Source: Anaerolineae bacterium | GTDB lineage: Bacteria > Chloroflexota > Anaerolineae > J102 | Direction of reading: 5' to 3' | Assembly: GCA_026992375.1 (NCBI GenBank) | Contig: JALXAF010000060.1 | Coordinates: 1-8,539 of the forward strand | DNA length: 8,539 nt | Shown: positions 6,329-8,539 of the stretch, piece by piece | Layout of the letters: the number at the start of each line of letters is the position of its first letter | How positions within the stretch are numbered: the first letter of the stretch is position 1 | Program-made: the position numbers and the translations under genes | The notes under the pieces: model-generated | The model's database searches: none | The model's input: only the letters and a program-made list of their open reading frames with translations | What the model was told of the DNA's origin: nothing

Positions 6329-7411
6329 TTAGATCGGCCTATGCAACCAGGTTGCAGCAATAACGCCCATGACGGCTGCTGTCGAGACCGCCATCCTGAC
6401 GCCGGCGGCAAGTCTCTGGCGCCATACGGTGATCTGGGAAAAAAGGAGAGTCTCAAGGGTCAGATAACCGCCCCACAGGGAAAGAAGAAGTGCAGTAACG
6501 ATGATCGCCAGGATGGGCAGGCCTGGCTCCCGGGCCTGGCCCGTGATGATGGCAGCCAGCAAGTACCACGCCATGCTCACGCTGGAGACAAGCGTCCATT
6601 CGAATCCCAGCATACGGGCGCGGGCGAGCAGTTCGGGCGAGAGGCGGGCGCGGTGGTCGCGGAGCAGCCGGGCCAGGCCCGCCAAATAGCGCCCGCCCCA
6701 TCCCCACGCCCACTCCACGCTCGTCATGGCCACCACGTTGTAAAAGCCGATCACCACGCCGCCCCAGCTATCGCCCATTCCTGGCTGAGCGTGTGCGAAT
6801 CGCACATGATTCCACAAGGTGATGGCAAGGGAAATTCCGATGAAAACCCACCCTCCCTGGATGAAGAAGGCCCTGGCCCTGTTGGGAAAATACCCCAGGA
6901 GAGGGGCCATGTAACGGGCCTGAAAGACGTCGATCTCTTCGGCGGGAACGCCTTCATCCCACATCGTCTGGGGCATGTCCCGAAATTTTTGTTGAAGTGA
7001 CAGGAAGTGGGTCGTAACGATAATCACCGATATGAAAGAGAGCCCCATGTAAACCGGACTCCGAAGCCAGAAAATTTGGGTGGGGTCAAGCAGCGCGAAC
7101 CAGCCCACGAAAATCAGCACCATCCAAATTGCATGCCACCCCCACACCGGCAAGGGAGCCAACCGCCGGAGAGGGGCCAGAAAGCGCTCGATGGGATGGC
7201 GCAGGCGCGCGGGCGGCAGAGCGTCGCTGGCAGCCAGCAAACAGTGCATCTCCCCCACCGTGCGGGCGCAATCGGGGCAGGTTCCAAGATGACGGACGAC
7301 GCGGGCCTGCTCCCAAGGCTCCAGCCTGCCTTCCAGAAAACCGGCAAGCTGGATGGCGGTGGGATGAGAGGTCGCGTCGGGCCGAGGTGGATGGTGTACG
7401 GTGTGGTTCAT
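6329..7411 (-). CDS. Membrane anti-sigma factor: N-terminal ZAS zinc finger plus about seven transmembrane segments
   Basis: A 360-residue protein. The N-terminal cytoplasmic domain (about 16-60) has the ZAS signature: a conserved leading His16, a helix with FLEGRLEPWEQ, then HLGTCPDC, giving His41-x3-Cys45-x2-Cys48. ZAS domains wrap around sub-domains of ECF sigma factors and block RNA polymerase binding. Most ZAS anti-sigmas have one transmembrane helix, but here hydrophobic segments lie at about 89-108, 119-137, 182-200, 215-236, 272-290, 298-319 and 338-356. The segments contain many Trp and few charges; I recognise no named transporter or protease motif in them. ATG 7411 has AAAGAGG 9 nt upstream. 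The gene starts 53 nt after the sigma gene stop, the usual sigma/anti-sigma order. What signal releases the sigma factor cannot be read; the membrane part is the likely sensor or scaffold. Confidence 0.85.
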   Translation of the reverse strand: MNHTVHHPPRPDATSHPTAIQLAGFLEGRLEPWEQARVVRHLGTCPDCARTVGEMHCLLAASDALPPARLRHPIERFLAPLRRLAPLPVWGWHAIWMVLIFVGWFALLDPTQIFWLRSPVYMGLSFISVIIVTTHFLSLQQKFRDMPQTMWDEGVPAEEIDVFQARYMAPLLGYFPNRARAFFIQGGWVFIGISLAITLWNHVRFAHAQPGMGDSWGGVVIGFYNVVAMTSVEWAWGWGGRYLAGLARLLRDHRARLSPELLARARMLGFEWTLVSSVSMAWYLLAAIITGQAREPGLPILAIIVTALLLSLWGGYLTLETLLFSQITVWRQRLAAGVRMAVSTAAVMGVIAATWLHRPI

Positions 7412-7464
7412 GGTTTACATCCTCTTTCTTCTTATCTACCCTCAGCGCACCAAAATGTGACGCG

Positions 7465-8064
7465 CTAATCGAGGAATTTGGAAATTTTGTCCCCAAATCG
7501 CAATCTCAACCGCTCCTTCGCCCGCGCCCGGAGCTGGCGCACGTTATCTGCGGTGATGGGACGGCCCAGGCTGTGGGTGAGAATGTCCGCAATCTCCTGA
7601 GAACGATACTTCCAGGCCGTGAGCCGCAGAATGAGAACGTCGGTGGGGGATCCGGCCCATTGAAGCATCTCCTCCACATCCACCTGCGCCGCCACCTCCT
7701 CCGCCATATCAGACGCCGCAGGCTGAGGCGAAGCGGGCTGCAATATCTCTCGGCCCTGCTTGCGGGCGTAGCGCCCCGCCTCCCGAATCAGCACGCCCGA
7801 CAGAAAGGTGCGCAACCGGGCGCGGCTGGCGTCGTAGGAGCGCAAGAGACGATAATCGTCATCCACCAGCGCCAAATTCATCTGCTGCACCATATCCTCG
7901 ATGTCCTGTTGCCGCCATTGCCCCCGCCCTTGCAAACGCTTGGTCACCAGATCGCGCACCAAATCGGCCAACGCCGCCCAGGCTGCGGCATCGCCCGCCA
8001 GGCAGCGTTGCACCAGGACATCATCACCTGTGTGTTCATGTGAGCTTCTGCTTTGATGCTCCAT
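7465..8064 (-). CDS. ECF-like RNA polymerase sigma factor (sigma-70 family)
   Basis: A 199-residue protein with the two-domain layout of ECF sigma factors. Region 2 spans about 17-104: DAAAWAALADLV, DIEDMVQQMNLAL (54-66, like the DxxDLVQE core-binding helix), then RLLRSYDASRARLRTFLSGVLIREAGRYARKQGR-type sequence of region 2.3-2.4. A linker rich in Pro and Ala follows, then region 4 (about 130-190) with LILRLTAWKYRSQEIADIL and a recognition helix ending NVRQLRARAKERLRLRF. It would recruit RNA polymerase to a small set of promoters, probably including its own. The turn of the region-4 helix-turn-helix appears several residues longer than usual (THSLGRPITAD). ATG 8064 has no good Shine-Dalgarno, so the start is less certain than the gene itself. 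It is followed directly by its predicted anti-sigma factor. Confidence 0.85.
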   Translation of the reverse strand: MEHQSRSSHEHTGDDVLVQRCLAGDAAAWAALADLVRDLVTKRLQGRGQWRQQDIEDMVQQMNLALVDDDYRLLRSYDASRARLRTFLSGVLIREAGRYARKQGREILQPASPQPAASDMAEEVAAQVDVEEMLQWAGSPTDVLILRLTAWKYRSQEIADILTHSLGRPITADNVRQLRARAKERLRLRFGDKISKFLD

Positions 8065-8225
8065 GATGAAAATATCCGCATTGAATTGCGATGATTTACG
8101 GTCAAGGATGCGGTCGGTCCGCTATCGATAATTCCGTCATGGCCCCAACGTCGTTGAGCGTGGCGCGGAACCCCTTGTGATTACAGGTTTCGAGCGAAAG
8201 CGGGAGTAGCAATCTGGCCGAGAAA

Positions 8226-8231
8226 ATTATA
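8226..8231 (-). promoter_or_regulatory. Candidate -10 box upstream of the sigma/anti-sigma operon
   Basis: Perfect TATAAT on the minus strand, preceded by GGGTG and lying in an AT-rich patch. No good -35 hexamer sits at 16-18 bp spacing (best is a weak TGGCTT at 18), so this is a partial match. Transcription would start near 8219 and give a leader of about 155 nt before the sigma start codon. Confidence 0.4.
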
Positions 8232-8372
8232 CACCCAATAGATGGATTAAAGCCACTAATTGTTGATCATGGCAAATCAGGCATGCCCGCTTCATGCCAC
8301 CAAAACGTCCGCAAAACGGAGGCGCCATGAGCCAGTGCAATGTGAGCGTTTGAGCGATAATAGTGGGGGCTG

Positions 8373-8393
8373 CTTCGACCAAACGGTCAGAAG
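8373..8393. repeat. Small hairpin CTTCGACC-aaac-GGTC-A-GAAG
   Basis: Eight base pairs with one bulged A (8389) and a 4-nt loop. No U-run follows on either strand, so it is not a terminator. It lies upstream of the plus-strand promoter and could be a protein-binding site or chance. Confidence 0.35.
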
Positions 8394-8416
8394 AGGCGCC
8401 CGACGAGTTCGCGCCT
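8394..8416. promoter_or_regulatory. Inverted repeat AGGCGC-N11-GCGCCT just upstream of a -35 box
   Basis: Perfect 6-bp arms separated by 11 bp, ending two bases before the -35 hexamer of the plus-strand promoter. The position suits an operator for the right-hand gene, but the arms are short and the region is GC-rich, so chance is possible. Confidence 0.3.
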
Positions 8417-8418
8417 GC

Positions 8419-8447
8419 TGGACACGCCCGGCCCGTCGTGCTATCAT
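8419..8447 (+). promoter_or_regulatory. Sigma-70-type promoter of the right-hand gene
   Basis: TGGACA (8419-8424, one mismatch to TTGACA), a 17-bp spacer, and TATCAT (8442-8447, one mismatch to TATAAT) with an extended-minus-10 TG one base before it (8439-8440). Spacing and extended element together make this the best promoter in the window. Transcription would begin near 8454, leaving a leader of only about 16 nt. Confidence 0.65.
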
Positions 8448-8454
8448 ACTTGCC

Positions 8455-8462
8455 AGGAGAGG
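8455..8462 (+). promoter_or_regulatory. Ribosome binding site of the right-hand partial gene
   Basis: AGGAGAGG: AGAGG ends 7 nt, and AGGAG ends 10 nt, before the ATG at 8470. It supports that ATG as a real start. Confidence 0.65.
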
Positions 8463-8469
8463 TGCAACC

Positions 8470-8539
8470 ATGACTTCTGAGCCTCCAGCGCGCATCGAAC
8501 AGATCCGGTCGCTCTGCCGGGCCGGAAAGGTGGCCGCGG
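8470..8539 (+). CDS. N-terminus of a small protein, cut by the window edge (possibly DUF4258-like)
   Basis: The frame opens at ATG 8470 behind a good ribosome binding site and promoter and runs off the window after 23 codons. The visible residues include RIEQIRSLCRAGKVAA. This amphipathic start, with an 'I-x2-IR-x-L-x-RAGK' pattern, recalls the N-termini of small DUF4258-type proteins, some of which sit in toxin-antitoxin-like pairs. That assignment is from memory of the pattern only and cannot be tested on 23 residues. The gene is divergent from the sigma operon, so the two may share regulation through the intergenic region. Confidence 0.6.
   Translation, partial: MTSEPPARIEQIRSLCRAGKVAA

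Larger units (their letters stand above)
8065..8469. other. Divergent intergenic region between the sigma gene and the right-hand gene
   Basis: About 400 bp with no convincing gene. It holds a minus-strand TATAAT box (8226-8231) and a plus-strand promoter (8419-8447), plus two small inverted repeats at 8373-8393 and 8394-8416. Short palindromes (TATCGATA at 8122-8129; CAACG-T-CGTTG at 8146-8156) are also present, but none can be tied to a regulator. Confidence 0.6.

Noticed and set aside
7129..8043. 304-codon plus-strand open frame opposite the sigma and anti-sigma genes
   Set aside because: Rich in Arg, Pro and His from GC-rich antisense reading; the minus strand carries clear sigma-region and ZAS motifs.
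8327..8353. Plus-strand mini-ORF MSQCNVSV behind GGAGG
   Set aside because: Eight codons with no promoter match at suitable spacing and no link to a downstream gene as a leader peptide; likely chance.
8292..8495. 67-codon minus-strand open frame in the divergent region
   Set aside because: It has no family resemblance and overlaps the plus-strand promoter, ribosome binding site and the start of the right-hand gene.

Overview
The window looks like a chromosomal segment of a Chloroflexota bacterium (Anaerolineae/Caldilinea-like is my best guess). This rests on three things: a Pro-Thr 'TPTPELTPTP' linker, long secreted beta-propeller proteins, and two secreted proteins that end in nearly the same '[YF]LP' tail at the extreme C-terminus, a type of ending I associate with this phylum from memory. 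No rRNA, tRNA, CRISPR array, transposase or phage gene is visible.

Layout. At the far left a plus-strand reading frame enters from outside the window. It carries a Pro/Thr linker and a tract of 21 Asp in 25 codons, and its true C-terminus is unclear. From about 8064 down to 286, five genes lie head to tail on the minus strand: an ECF-like sigma factor (7465-8064), a zinc-finger anti-sigma factor fused to about seven membrane segments (6329-7411), a 1060-residue secreted protein built from three predicted beta-propellers (3090-6272), a carbohydrate-type ABC solute-binding protein (1592-2998) and an amino-acid-type (LivJ/Peripla_BP_6) solute-binding protein (286-1560). Gaps are 53, 32, 91 and 31 nt, so co-transcription is plausible. 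A strong terminator-like hairpin with a U-run sits in the 91-nt gap, between the propeller gene and the two binding-protein genes, and may split or attenuate the unit. To the right of the sigma gene is a roughly 400-bp divergent intergenic region with one promoter candidate per strand. The plus-strand promoter drives a small gene that runs off the right edge.

How the genes may work together (inference). A membrane-embedded anti-sigma factor would hold the sigma factor until an envelope signal releases it. The sigma factor would then control its own operon, whose products are a surface-exposed propeller protein and two binding proteins with no ABC permease or ATPase nearby. This could be a cell-surface sensing or scavenging cassette. 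The most unusual pieces are the seven-fold GFGD/EIWRS repeat domain, the shared C-terminal LP tail, and the pairing of two unrelated binding-protein families without a transporter. The long open frames on the plus strand opposite these genes are shadows of repetitive or GC-rich codon usage.
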